From contig JAHHIE010000001.1 in the NCBI GenBank assembly GCA_019358945.1, positions 124,001 to 188,000 on the forward strand: a stretch of DNA of 64,000 nt, in the 5' to 3' direction. This document shows, one piece after another, positions 54,990 to 63,634 of this stretch. Positions within the stretch are counted from its first letter, which is position 1. Every line of letters starts with the position of its first letter. The DNA is from Stenomitos rutilans HA7619-LM2 (GTDB lineage: Bacteria; Cyanobacteriota; Cyanobacteriia; Leptolyngbyales; Leptolyngbyaceae). The notes below the pieces were generated by a model, which saw nothing but the letters and a program-made list of their open reading frames with translations, searched no databases and was not told where the DNA came from. Position numbers and translations under genes: made by a program.

Positions 54990-55085
54990 CTTAATCTTCT
55001 GCCTTTTACCCTTATGTTTTGAGTCATCAGCAGTCAGCGGTCAGCCTTCTGCCTTTTACCTTTTGCCTTTTTTCCTCACTTCTCA

Positions 55086-55547
55086 CTAATTCATCTCACT
55101 ATCCGCAAACGTGTCCGATCGATAGCGACTTTCCCCAGTCGGCCAATCATCGTTTTCGCCGCCGATAATTAGGCTATCCAAAACCACATAATCTTTGCTG
55201 AACTGTCGCAGCGCCATGATGAGCACATCCAACGCGATCGCATCACTGGTACCCAGGTCAAACCAGCAACGTCCCCAGTTGCCCTCATATTCGACTTCTC
55301 CTATGTTGTGCATAAGTGCAACCAGGCTTTCATCAGCAGCATCGTTGTCATACTCCATGTAGCTGATGTCCAGTCCCACGTCCTGCACTTGGAGGTTCTC
55401 AGCATTAAAACCGCCCAATTTGCCCAAAAAGAACCACGAATTGAAGACTTCCTCAACGTATTGCTTTTCCATCTCTGAGGGGACAGTATTAAATTCAATC
55501 CAGATCCAGACGCTAAACGGGTCAAATTCCCGAAACTGCACGTCCAT
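55086..55547 (-). CDS. DUF3531 family protein
   Basis: 153 residues from ATG 55547: MDVQFREFDPFSVWIWIEFN, then FNSWFFLGKLGGFNAENLQVQD and GRCWFDLGTSDAIALDVLIMALRQFS. This fits the cyanobacterial and plant DUF3531 family, of unknown function. It starts 25 bp after the hpnB stop, so the two are probably one operon. The longer frame (55601) overlaps hpnB and is unlikely. Confidence 0.8.
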   Translation of the reverse strand: MDVQFREFDPFSVWIWIEFNTVPSEMEKQYVEEVFNSWFFLGKLGGFNAENLQVQDVGLDISYMEYDNDAADESLVALMHNIGEVEYEGNWGRCWFDLGTSDAIALDVLIMALRQFSKDYVVLDSLIIGGENDDWPTGESRYRSDTFADSEMN

Positions 55548-55572
55548 AGTGATACTCCTGTGTGTTCGTGGA

Positions 55573-56937
55573 TTAGTAGACGCGTCCTTTCCAAGCTCCA
55601 CCCTGACCGCGCCAGTGACGCAGAGCCGAATCGAGCGTCATCAGGGTGTAAAGAAAGGCGATCGCAGGTAGCCCAAAGGCCAGCAGTGGAGGGCATTGGT
55701 AGAGCAATAGGGTTGGCAAATAGGCGATCGCCAGCAGCAGCCAGGTTGCCAGCCCAAGGAAGGCAATCAGCCAATGTCCGGTGATGAGTCCAGCGATCGT
55801 GCTAATTGGTGGCACTAGATAAATTACCGTCATTCCCACCAGCGTCCCCAGCAGCAGTAGAGGCGAATAGTACAACTGGGTATACGCTGTGCGAGCCACC
55901 ATATCCCAAATCGTTTTGAGCGATGGGTAGGGACGCAGGCTGTGAGTTTCGCGGGTAAGACCCAGCCAGATTTTGCCGGAGGGGTTTGGGGAGAAGGAGT
56001 TATGAGTTATGAGTTTTGAGTTTTGAGGTGGAAGAAGAAAAGATAAAGGATGAAGGATGAAAGATAAAAAGTTTTTCGTTTTGAGTTCAGAAGATTGCTC
56101 TTTTACTTCCCCTATCTTCTGCCCTCTGCCTTCTGCCTTCTGCCTCCTCCCCAACCCCTTCACCGCTTGCGCCAACGAGCAATCATCAATCAACGCCTGA
56201 CGCAGAATTTGGAGTCCTCCAATTTGCTCCAGCGCTTCACGACGAATGAGAATACAGCCTCCCGCCGCCGCCGCAAGTTTGCGTTTGGGATCGTTTGCCC
56301 AACGGAAGGGGTAGAGCTTTTGGAAGAAGAAGACGAAGGCAGGAATCAGCAGTTTTTCCCAGGTACTCTTGCAGCGCAGCAGCACCATCAGCGACACCAG
56401 ATCGAGATCATCCGCCAGTGCTTTCGCAACCAGTTGTTGCAGCTTTTCGGGATGATGTTCAATATCGGCATCGGTTAGCAAAAAATAGTCAGGTTGGATT
56501 GACAGCGTTTGCGTGTAGCGAATGCCCTGCTCCATTGCCCATAGTTTGCCCGTCCAGCCAGTTGGGAGTGGCTCAGCCGTAATCGCCGTCAGCTTTGAGG
56601 CTCGATCGCACGTCTGAGCGGTCTGCCGTGCTACATCAGCCGTGCCATCGGTACTGTGGTCATCCACCAGCACAATCTGAACGTTGGGATAGCTTTGGGT
56701 GAGGAGCGATCGCAGCGTCACAGGCAGCAAATCGGCTTCGTTGCGAGCGGGAATGATGGCGCAGATGGAGGGATGGGGGATGAGGGATGAGGGATGAAGT
56801 AAATTATTTTCATCCCTCATCCCTCCGCCCTCATCCTTTAGAAACTGATCCGATCGCCAAAACTGCCCGCGTCCGAACAGCAGCACCAGCCAGATGATGA
56901 GTGACAGTGCTGTGATTCCTAACCCGATTTCAGCCAT
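55573..56937 (-). CDS. hpnB: Hopene-associated glycosyltransferase HpnB with two repeat-encoded insertions
   Basis: Family 2 glycosyltransferase of 454 residues: CAIIPARNEADLLP, LVDDHSTDGT, LLTDADIEH (DxD-like metal site) and LIDDCSLAQAVK, with a hydrophobic N-terminal anchor and three or four C-terminal membrane segments. Assignment as HpnB rests on this layout and on the divergent squalene-hopene cyclase gene next door. Two stretches are repeat-encoded: about residues 34-59 (DEGGGMRDENN ... HPSS) and about 262-318 (RRQKAEGRGQK ... NSKLITHN). Both keep the frame, and lie outside the core motifs. Confidence 0.85.
   Translation of the reverse strand: MAEIGLGITALSLIIWLVLLFGRGQFWRSDQFLKDEGGGMRDENNLLHPSSLIPHPSICAIIPARNEADLLPVTLRSLLTQSYPNVQIVLVDDHSTDGTADVARQTAQTCDRASKLTAITAEPLPTGWTGKLWAMEQGIRYTQTLSIQPDYFLLTDADIEHHPEKLQQLVAKALADDLDLVSLMVLLRCKSTWEKLLIPAFVFFFQKLYPFRWANDPKRKLAAAAGGCILIRREALEQIGGLQILRQALIDDCSLAQAVKGLGRRQKAEGRGQKIGEVKEQSSELKTKNFLSFILHPLSFLLPPQNSKLITHNSFSPNPSGKIWLGLTRETHSLRPYPSLKTIWDMVARTAYTQLYYSPLLLLGTLVGMTVIYLVPPISTIAGLITGHWLIAFLGLATWLLLAIAYLPTLLLYQCPPLLAFGLPAIAFLYTLMTLDSALRHWRGQGGAWKGRVY
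55990..56158. repeat. Repeat insertion inside hpnB (C-terminal half)
   Basis: Contains GAGTTATGAGTTTTGAGTTTTGA (ACTCAAA family), GATAAAGGATGAAGGATGA, and CTTCTGCCTTCTGCC heptamers, in frame, about 57 codons. Confidence 0.9.
56763..56840. repeat. Repeat insertion inside hpnB (N-terminal part)
   Basis: GGGATGAGGGATGA and its reverse form CATCCCTCATCCCT face each other, so this stretch can fold as a hairpin. In frame, about 26 codons. Confidence 0.9.
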
Positions 56938-57059
56938 TTCTCACCCGTTACTAATTGCCAAGACTCTGCACTAAGAGGCAAAATACAACATCTGCTAATT
57001 GTAACGATAGGTGTATCGATAGGATTGGCTGGATTGGTGTGTTGAGAGTGAATGACGCT

Positions 57060-59099
57060 ATGCAGACTCAAGAGCAGGGTGCAATTAATAGCCCAGAGGT
57101 TTCACGTGCACAGGTAGAGGACGCGATCGCTCGCAGTCAGAATTACCTTCTATCGCTTCAGTATCCAGAGGGTCACTGGTGGGCAGAACTGGAATCGAAC
57201 GTCACCATTACGGCAGAAGTAGTGCTGCTGCACAAGCTTTGGGGTACGGACAAAACGCGCCCTATGCACAAGGTAGAAGTGTATTTGCGATCGCAGCAGC
57301 GCGAGCATGGCGGTTGGGAACTGTTTTACGGCGATGGTGGCGAACTGAGTACCTCTGTGGAAGCGTACATGGCACTGCGGTTGCTGGGAGTGCCTGCGAA
57401 CGATCCGGCATTAGAGAAGGCGCGATCGTTCATCTTGAAGCGGGGCGGCATTAGCAAAACCCGCATTTTTACCAAATTTCATCTGGGGCTGATTGGCTGC
57501 TACGACTGGCGAGGACTCCCCTCCATTCCCTCCTGGGTCATGCTGCTGCCAGATGCGTTTCCGGTGAATATCTACGAGTTGTCGAGTTGGGCGCGGGGAA
57601 GCACGGTGCCGTTGCTGATTGTGTTCGATCGCAAGCCTGTTTACATCACCGATCCAGCCATTAACCTGGACGAACTGTATGCTGAGGGACGCAGCAACGT
57701 GCGTTTTGAGCTACCACGCCAGGGCGACTGGACAGATCTGTTTGTGCATCTGGATAGTGCGTTCAAACTGGCAGAGAACCTGAATCTGGTGCCGTTTCGT
57801 CAAGAAGGCATCGACGCGGCGGAAAAGTGGGTGCTGGAACGCCAGGAAGTCACTGGCGATTGGGGTGGCATCATTCCCGCCATGCTGAACTCCTTACTGG
57901 CTTTACGAGCGCTTGACTATGACGTGGCTGACCCAATCGTCGATCGCGGCCTCAAAGCCGTTGATAACTTTGCGCTGGAAACCGATGAGCACTACTGGAT
58001 TCAGCCCTGCATTTCGCCCGTGTGGGATACCGCGTTGGTGATGCGATCGCTCGTCGATTCTGGCCTTGCTCCCGATCATCCTGCCCTGGTGCGCGGGGGT
58101 GAGTGGCTGCTAGAAAAGCAAATCTTCGACTATGGCGACTGGGCCGTCAAAAACCGCAACGGCAAGCCCGGAGCCTGGGCGTTTGAGTTTGATAACCGCT
58201 TTTACCCGGATGTGGATGATTCGGCGGTCGTCGTCATGGCGCTGTGTGCCGTCCAGTTACCCAATGAGCCGTTGAAGCAAGCCGCGATCGCCCGTGCCGT
58301 AGACTGGATTGCCACCATGCAGTGCACCCCTGGCGGTTGGGCCGCCTTCGACATCAACAACGATCAAGACTGGCTCAACGCCATTCCCTACGGCGACCTC
58401 AAAGCCATGATCGACCCCAACACAGCAGATGTAACCGCGAGAGTGCTGGAGATGGTGGGGAAGTTGGAAGGCAGTCAGCGGTCAGCGGTCAGCGGTCAGC
58501 CATCAGCTTCCACTCAAAGCTTAGAACTCAAAACTCAAAACTTAGAACTCAAGACTCATTACTCTCCCCCCACTCCCCACTCCCTACTCCCCACTCCCGC
58601 TCTCGATCGCGCCCTCTCCTACCTCCGCGCCGAGCAAGAACCCGAAGGCTGCTGGTTTGGTCGTTGGGGTGTGAATTACATTTACGGGACGAGCGGGGTG
58701 TTAGCAGCGTTGTCGTTGGTGGCACCGAAGACGCATCAGCGAGAAATTGAGCGGGGTGCACGTTGGTTAGCCGGATGCCAAAATGCGGATGGTGGCTGGG
58801 GCGAAACCTGCTTTAGCTACAACGATCCGTCGCTGAAAGGGCAGGGAGACAGTACCGCATCGCAAACGGCCTGGGCGCTGCTTGGGTTGATGGCAGCAGG
58901 TGATGCCGTTGGGACGTATGCAATGGAGGCGATCGATCGCGGCATTCAATACCTCCTGCAAACCCAGCGACCCGATGGTACTTGGGATGAAGACTACTTC
59001 ACAGGTACGGGCTTTCCCTGCCACTTTTACCTGAAGTACCACCTCTATCAACAGCACTTTTCACTGACGGCGATCGGTCGCTACCGACTCATCAAATAG
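57060..59099 (+). CDS. shc: Squalene-hopene cyclase with repeat-encoded insertion
   Basis: Cyclises squalene to hopene/hopanol at the membrane. 679 residues from ATG 57060. The catalytic DXDD motif is DVDD (residues 384-387), and many QW motifs are visible (QEHGGWELFYG, QNADGGWGETCFSY, QRPDGTWDEDYFTG). Without its insertion the protein would be about 632 residues, the normal length. The insertion, at about residues 470-514 between EMVGKLEG and ALDRALSYLR, is serine/threonine-rich and encoded by heptamer arrays. Divergent from hpnB. Confidence 0.94.
   Translation: MQTQEQGAINSPEVSRAQVEDAIARSQNYLLSLQYPEGHWWAELESNVTITAEVVLLHKLWGTDKTRPMHKVEVYLRSQQREHGGWELFYGDGGELSTSVEAYMALRLLGVPANDPALEKARSFILKRGGISKTRIFTKFHLGLIGCYDWRGLPSIPSWVMLLPDAFPVNIYELSSWARGSTVPLLIVFDRKPVYITDPAINLDELYAEGRSNVRFELPRQGDWTDLFVHLDSAFKLAENLNLVPFRQEGIDAAEKWVLERQEVTGDWGGIIPAMLNSLLALRALDYDVADPIVDRGLKAVDNFALETDEHYWIQPCISPVWDTALVMRSLVDSGLAPDHPALVRGGEWLLEKQIFDYGDWAVKNRNGKPGAWAFEFDNRFYPDVDDSAVVVMALCAVQLPNEPLKQAAIARAVDWIATMQCTPGGWAAFDINNDQDWLNAIPYGDLKAMIDPNTADVTARVLEMVGKLEGSQRSAVSGQPSASTQSLELKTQNLELKTHYSPPTPHSLLPTPALDRALSYLRAEQEPEGCWFGRWGVNYIYGTSGVLAALSLVAPKTHQREIERGARWLAGCQNADGGWGETCFSYNDPSLKGQGDSTASQTAWALLGLMAAGDAVGTYAMEAIDRGIQYLLQTQRPDGTWDEDYFTGTGFPCHFYLKYHLYQQHFSLTAIGRYRLIK
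58470..58600. repeat. Repeat insertion inside shc
   Basis: GTCAGCG array, ACTCAAA/ACTTAGA array and CCCACTC units, in frame, about 44 codons. Confidence 0.9.
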
Positions 59100-59124
59100 G
59101 AAATGTTCGACTATCACAGCATTC

Positions 59125-59174
59125 AAGGTTGACAATAACAGCGTAAGGTTGACAATAAGGAGTGATAAGGTTGA
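59125..59174 (+). promoter_or_regulatory. Three direct repeats AAGGTTGAC upstream of the regulator pseudogene
   Basis: AAGGTTGACAATAA at 59125 and 59145, and AAGGTTGAC at 59166, spaced 20 and 21 bp, about two helical turns, so they face the same side of the DNA. Probably binding sites for a regulator, perhaps the HTH protein itself. The first repeat begins 26 bp after the shc stop. Confidence 0.5.
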
Positions 59175-59196
59175 CGCTGTGGGTGGGTAAACGCTA

Positions 59197-60223
59197 ATGG
59201 TCAAGGTTCGTCAACGAGGGGAGCAGATTCGTCAGTTTATCTTGACGAACCTAGAAGAGCATCCAAACGACGTTGCTACGTTGACTGCTCAAATGTTCGG
59301 CATTAGCAGGCAAGCCGTTAGTAAGCACATTCAACGTTTAGTTGAACAAAAAGCGATTGCGGCTGAAGGGTCTACGAAAAGTAGAATCTAAAAACTACAT
59401 CCATTAATTGAATGGATGCAGACATATCAGCTAAATAGCAAGCTCGAAGAAGATGTTGTTTGGGATTCCGATATCAAACCTTTAGTATCCGATCTACTTG
59501 ATAACGTCAAAGAAGTCTGGGTGTATGGCTTTACTGAGATGTTGAATAACGCTATCGATCATTCATCTGGTACCAAGGTCATCATTCAAGTTGAGAGAAC
59601 AGCAGTCGATACTGGGATTTTTATCGTTGATGACGGAGAAGGAATTTTTAAGAAAATCCAGAGAGTTGTGCCTTGATGATGAGCGTCATGCAGTGCTTGA
59701 ACTAGCGAAGGGTAAGCTTACAACTGATCCAGATCGTCATAGTGGTCAGGGTATCTTTTTTACATCGCGTATGTTCGACGAATTTGTCATCCGCTCTGGA
59801 AATGTCTACTTCTCGCACGAGTTCAATGATTCAGAAGACTGGATTGTAGAAGAAAATCGGTTTCAAACTGGAACACTGGTTTGCATGAAGCTCAACAACA
59901 ATACATCGAGAACTTCTAAACAAGTTTTCGATCAGTTTTCCTCAGATGATGACTATGCTTCTACGAAGACAGTGGTGCCAGTTCGTCTTGCTTAATATGG
60001 CGATGAGCGCTTAGTGTCACGTTCTCAAGCAAAACGGCTACTTGCTGGAGTTGATAACTTCAAAGTAGTTGTCTTTGACTTTTTGGGTATAGAAGCGATC
60101 GGTCAAGCATTTGCAGATGAAGTTTTTCGCGTTTTCAAAAAGCAACACCCAGAGATGGAACTGACGAGTCTAAATGCTAGTAAAGAGGTTTCACAGATGA
60201 TTCGTAGGGCACAGAGCCTTTGA
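59197..60223 (+). pseudogene. Broken HTH - HATPase - STAS-like (DUF4325) regulator
   Basis: Four reading pieces make one protein. 59197: a winged-helix HTH (FGISRQAVSKHIQRLVEQKA), ending in a TAA at 59389-59391. The same frame continues KLHPLIEWMQTYQ and an ATPase domain of the histidine-kinase/anti-sigma type (FTEMLNNAIDHS, VDDGEGIFKK). A one-base shift near 59660 leads to ELCLDDERHAVLELAKGKLT and HSGQGIFFTSRMF (glycine-rich ATP lid). A TAA at 59993-59995 follows, and the frame goes on YGDERLVSRSQAKRLLAGV and a STAS-like domain (FDFLGIEAIGQAFADEVFRVF) to 60223. Two nonsense codons and one frameshift. Confidence 0.85.
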
Positions 60224-60413
60224 TACCGACCAGACCGCCATGCCGCTATACCTGTGAAATCTTCAGCAACGATTTTGATGTAATGACACAGTAGAAGCCC
60301 GTCTTGCAAATTTGTAGGTACATAGAGCGATGAACTTTTAACGATCGTCCCCTTTGACGTAACATTTGCATCAGTAGTATCTCTATCTTTTCCCCATTTA
60401 GTGTTTGGTCAAG

Positions 60414-61640
60414 TCAGAACTTGACGGGAAGGGCTTTTACGCCACGGGTAATCAGGCTCGAATGCCAGCGCAACTGTTCAGGCGGAACGGCGAGTCGGAG
60501 CTTGGGCAACTGCTCAAAAAGTACCTGAAACGCAATGCTGGCTTCCAGTCGTGCGAGGGGCGCACCCAGGCAGTAGTGTATACCTGAGCCAAAACCAACG
60601 TGCTGATTGTTGGGTCGATCGAGCATAAGGGTTTCTGGATCTTCAAATTTTGATTCGTCGTAATTCGCTGATCCCAATGCCGCCAGCACCATCTCGCCTT
60701 TGGGAATCTGAGTACCCGCGATCGTCAGATCTTCACGGGCATAGCGAGAGGTGGCAAACAAGACAGGAGGGCTGTAGCGCATCAGTTCTTCGATCGCAGC
60801 TTTCATCAGGGTGGGGTCAGCGCGAAGGCGATCGCGGTCTGCTGGGTGCGTCAGCAAGGCCAACACTCCGTTCCCAATTAAGTTGACGGTTGTTTCGTGA
60901 CCCGCGCTGAGCAAAATCCCCACCATCCCAATGAGTTCGTCTTCGGCTAATTGCGAGCCTTCAGCTTCGGCTTGCAGCAGGGCGCTCGTTAAATCATCCT
61001 GTGGGTTAAGGCGGTGTTCGTGGAACAATCGGCGCAGAAACCGCACGAGTTGGTACAAGTTGGGGATTGCCAGCACACCGTCAAGGGGTTTAGTCACGCT
61101 CACCGCAACATTTGACCAACGGTGAAAAGCGGCCCGATCGCGTTCAGCCACGCCAAACATTTCGCTGATCACAACCATTGGGATGGGCAAGGCAAAGTCA
61201 TTGATCAAATCCATCTCGCCGTTCGCTTGAACGTGACCAATCAGTTCATGAGCCAGGAGGTGAATGCGGGCTTGCATCTTTGCGATTAGTCGTGGCATAA
61301 ACGCTTGATGCACTAAAGACCGCAGACGTGTGTGGTCGGGTGGGTCAGTCTCCAGCATGTTGTGCTGGAGGGGTCTGATGAATCCCGGTAGCCACACCTC
61401 TCGGTGCTTTTTGGTTGGATCTCGAACATTACGGCGATCTTTGACGAGGCGATCGTCTGTGAGCGCAGCCATTACATCGTCATAGCGAGTAACAATCCAG
61501 GCACGTTCCCCAAACGCTCGAACGGGCACAACAGGCCGGGATGCTCGCCAGCGTTTGAAGGTTGGAAACGGATTGGCTCTGAAACTAGGTGCTGTAATAT
61601 CTACCGGGTCGAGGTGGATGCTCGGATGTGTTGCCGTCAT
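60414..61640 (-). CDS. Cytochrome P450
   Basis: 408-residue soluble bacterial P450 (CYP107-like in form). Oxygen-binding I-helix AGHETT (246-251), K-helix ExxR E285-R288 (EELMRYSPP) and the haem loop GFGSGIHYCLGAPLA with C357 are intact. It needs ferredoxin-type electron donors, none encoded nearby. It shares an 18-bp operator with the TetR gene 120 bp upstream on the same strand, so it is probably controlled by that regulator and induced by its ligand. Substrate unknown. Confidence 0.93.
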   Translation of the reverse strand: MTATHPSIHLDPVDITAPSFRANPFPTFKRWRASRPVVPVRAFGERAWIVTRYDDVMAALTDDRLVKDRRNVRDPTKKHREVWLPGFIRPLQHNMLETDPPDHTRLRSLVHQAFMPRLIAKMQARIHLLAHELIGHVQANGEMDLINDFALPIPMVVISEMFGVAERDRAAFHRWSNVAVSVTKPLDGVLAIPNLYQLVRFLRRLFHEHRLNPQDDLTSALLQAEAEGSQLAEDELIGMVGILLSAGHETTVNLIGNGVLALLTHPADRDRLRADPTLMKAAIEELMRYSPPVLFATSRYAREDLTIAGTQIPKGEMVLAALGSANYDESKFEDPETLMLDRPNNQHVGFGSGIHYCLGAPLARLEASIAFQVLFEQLPKLRLAVPPEQLRWHSSLITRGVKALPVKF

Positions 61641-61716
61641 GGTGCTTAGTCCTTCGTCTTGATGAGCAGAGGGTCAGTGAGCGCTTGAAAGCGTTTATGG
61701 AAAAGGTGAATTTATA

Positions 61717-61734
61717 AGTAATTGATTAGTTATT
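61717..61734 (-). promoter_or_regulatory. Operator in front of the P450 gene
   Basis: AGTAATTGATTAGTTATT matches 16 of 18 bases of the site before the TetR gene (62351-62368). It lies about 75 bp upstream of the P450 ATG. Confidence 0.7.
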
Positions 61735-61760
61735 TTTGAATCGAAAAAAGCTTGCGAGGT

Positions 61761-62342
61761 CTATTCGTTGGGGTCGAGTCCGCGCCAGAGGAGATTGACA
61801 AAATCCTCCAGAAAACGGCTTGTATCAAGGTGAACTGCCGTGCTTTGCAGGGTTTGGCTCATCACAAATCCCACAACCGTATGGAATAACGTGAGCGCTG
61901 GAATAGTTGGATCGCCCCGTGCAATGCGTCCAAGTGCCATCTCACGCGCGAGGTAGGCAGTCAGCGCGGCAAAATCAGACTCAACATCAGGCGGCATGAC
62001 GATTTCACCGGGTTGTCGCACCGACCAGGCCAGCATCATGCGTGGCAGCATTACTTCTGTGTAAGCCGCAGTCTGCAAGGCGATTTTGAGTAGATCTGAT
62101 CGCGGATCACCCTGTCCAATGTCAGCTTCGAGTGCGTTTGTCCAAAGACGATCGCGGCTCGTGTCTGACATTGACGCAAAGAACAGCGCTTCTTTAGTGG
62201 GGAAGTGCTTAAAAATACTGGCACTGGAAATACCCGCACGCTTTGCCACATCTACCGTTGTCGCGTTGAAGCCTTGTTCTAAAAAGACGGCGCGAGCGGC
62301 CTCCAGAATCTGAGCCTGGGTAATGGTTGGAGTTCTAGCCAT
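61761..62342 (-). CDS. TetR/AcrR family repressor
   Basis: 193 residues from ATG 62342. The DNA-binding domain covers residues 8-55 (ITQAQILEAARAVFLEQGFNATTVDVAKRAGISSASIFKHFPTKEALF, typical TetR helix-turn-helix). The C-terminal ligand and dimer domain resembles the QacR/AcrR group. Divides the P450 promoter from its own by 640 bp; both carry the same dyad, so it probably represses itself and the P450. Ligand unknown. Confidence 0.9.
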   Translation of the reverse strand: MARTPTITQAQILEAARAVFLEQGFNATTVDVAKRAGISSASIFKHFPTKEALFFASMSDTSRDRLWTNALEADIGQGDPRSDLLKIALQTAAYTEVMLPRMMLAWSVRQPGEIVMPPDVESDFAALTAYLAREMALGRIARGDPTIPALTLFHTVVGFVMSQTLQSTAVHLDTSRFLEDFVNLLWRGLDPNE

Positions 62343-62350
62343 GAACAAAT

Positions 62351-62368
62351 AGTAACTGATGAGTTATT
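62351..62368 (-). promoter_or_regulatory. Operator in front of the TetR gene
   Basis: AGTAACTGATGAGTTATT, an imperfect palindrome (AxTAACTxATxAGTTAxT), nine bases before the TetR ATG. A repressor bound here would cover the ribosome binding region. Confidence 0.7.
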
Positions 62369-62397
62369 TATTCGTCAAGGCGATGACATTCAGGTTA

Positions 62398-62497
62398 TAC
62401 CGATTTAAAGAATGATGACTACAGATCCATTGCTGGGTAGGGTCAAGGCAATGCCTTGACCCTACAGGGTGTGCCGCATTTTCAATTTAATTTGGTA
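62398..62497. mobile_element. 100-bp MITE, copy 2
   Basis: Same element and length as 54431-54530, with TTA on both sides. Where copy 1 has a G-T pair in the central stem, copy 2 has T-A, so the hairpin is preserved. Confidence 0.85.
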
Positions 62498-62607
62498 TTA
62501 TCTGCATCAGCAGCACGTTCTGTTGACTGGGCTTGACCAATATCAACTTGTCCAGTTGTATTAAACCGCCACTAAAGCTGGAATTGATCAGCGAAAAATC
62601 TCAAAAC

Positions 62608-63411
62608 TTAGCGCCCAATGCAGTCTTGTAGTTGAATGGTATTCACGTTGCGGTCAAACCTTTGAAACCGCCCCACTAAAGTTGCACGCTGATTGGTCTG
62701 CAACGCGGCGACTGCAGCATCCTGGTTTTTAGCCATCGTACACAAAACCGTCGTTCGATTCGTCTTGTCTGTGGAGACCTTACTTGGTGCGGTTTGGCTG
62801 CTGTCAAACGATACTGTATAAGAGCCAGCACTCTCTGCAATGTCGAGCACTTTGCCGTTTACCCGAAACGTTTTGCCAGTAAAATTCAAGCGCAGACGGG
62901 CAGGGTTGTCTGCCGATTCTTTGACTTGTTTCGCGAGAGTTGCGGCATCGACTTCAATCGCCGTAGCATCATCCTTCACTGGCACAGCCGACACTGTATC
63001 GTCTTTGGGCAGCAATTGGTTAAGCGCACTACATAGGTGATCTCTAACGGTCTCTCGACGAGCGCCCACCCCACTCGGAAGGGTAAAGACCATTTCGACG
63101 TTGAGCAGAGTGCCGTCCACAGTGGCATAGACATCGATCGGCAAGGCACGCTGAAAGGCTGTAGCGGGATTTTCGGCTTTCATCACGCCCATGCTGGTAT
63201 CAGTGCTGATCGTCTTGATGCCATCGCGGGCCAGAATGGGACGCAACTGGGAAAACGTTTTCTCGACAGTGCCTCCCTCAATCTGAACTCGTGCAGCAAA
63301 GGCGCTGCCGTTGAAAAAATCACCTTTTTTCTGAAAGCTTTCTTCGCATGTAGCGGACAGAGCAGGACTGGCTATACCCACAAGTACTAGAGTCAAAATA
63401 ATGGATCGCAT
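62608..63411 (-). CDS. Exported protein with a C-terminal OB-fold-like (tRNA_anti-like) domain
   Basis: 267 residues with a clean signal peptide (RSIILTLVLVGIASPALSATC). The N-terminal domain is about residues 21-130. The C-terminal part (EVDAATLAKQVKESADNPARLRLNFTGKTFRVNGKVLDIAE ... LVGRFQRFDRNVNTIQLQDCIGR) has the pattern of the tRNA_anti-like OB-fold family. Its composition looks somewhat proteobacterial, so transfer is possible. Periplasmic; function unknown. Confidence 0.65.
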   Translation of the reverse strand: MRSIILTLVLVGIASPALSATCEESFQKKGDFFNGSAFAARVQIEGGTVEKTFSQLRPILARDGIKTISTDTSMGVMKAENPATAFQRALPIDVYATVDGTLLNVEMVFTLPSGVGARRETVRDHLCSALNQLLPKDDTVSAVPVKDDATAIEVDAATLAKQVKESADNPARLRLNFTGKTFRVNGKVLDIAESAGSYTVSFDSSQTAPSKVSTDKTNRTTVLCTMAKNQDAAVAALQTNQRATLVGRFQRFDRNVNTIQLQDCIGR

Positions 63412-63634
63412 ATTTGCTACGTCAGGAGAATGAACGGGTCATCTAGCCCAGCATGAACCAGCAAACTGTGGACGGCAAGAGATTTCAGGATGGACTTGAT
63501 TGAAACTTTAAATTGCTCTAGCGACAAAGAGCTCTCGCGATCGCACTCCAGATCTTGAGCAATCTGCCTTGGGGAGGTGTATTTGACCCGACTCAGCTTT
63601 AACAATCAAGCGTAGGCAATGGGGATCGCCTGTT

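Noticed and set aside
8331-60223. Explaining all broken genes as sequencing error
   Set aside because: Core genes of similar total length have no lesions, several lesions are clean nonsense substitutions, and coaT lacks more than half its length. Read mapping would still be decisive for the one-base shifts.
63417-63605. Leftward 62-codon frame upstream of the exported protein gene
   Set aside because: No recognisable domain and no ribosome binding site; probably chance.
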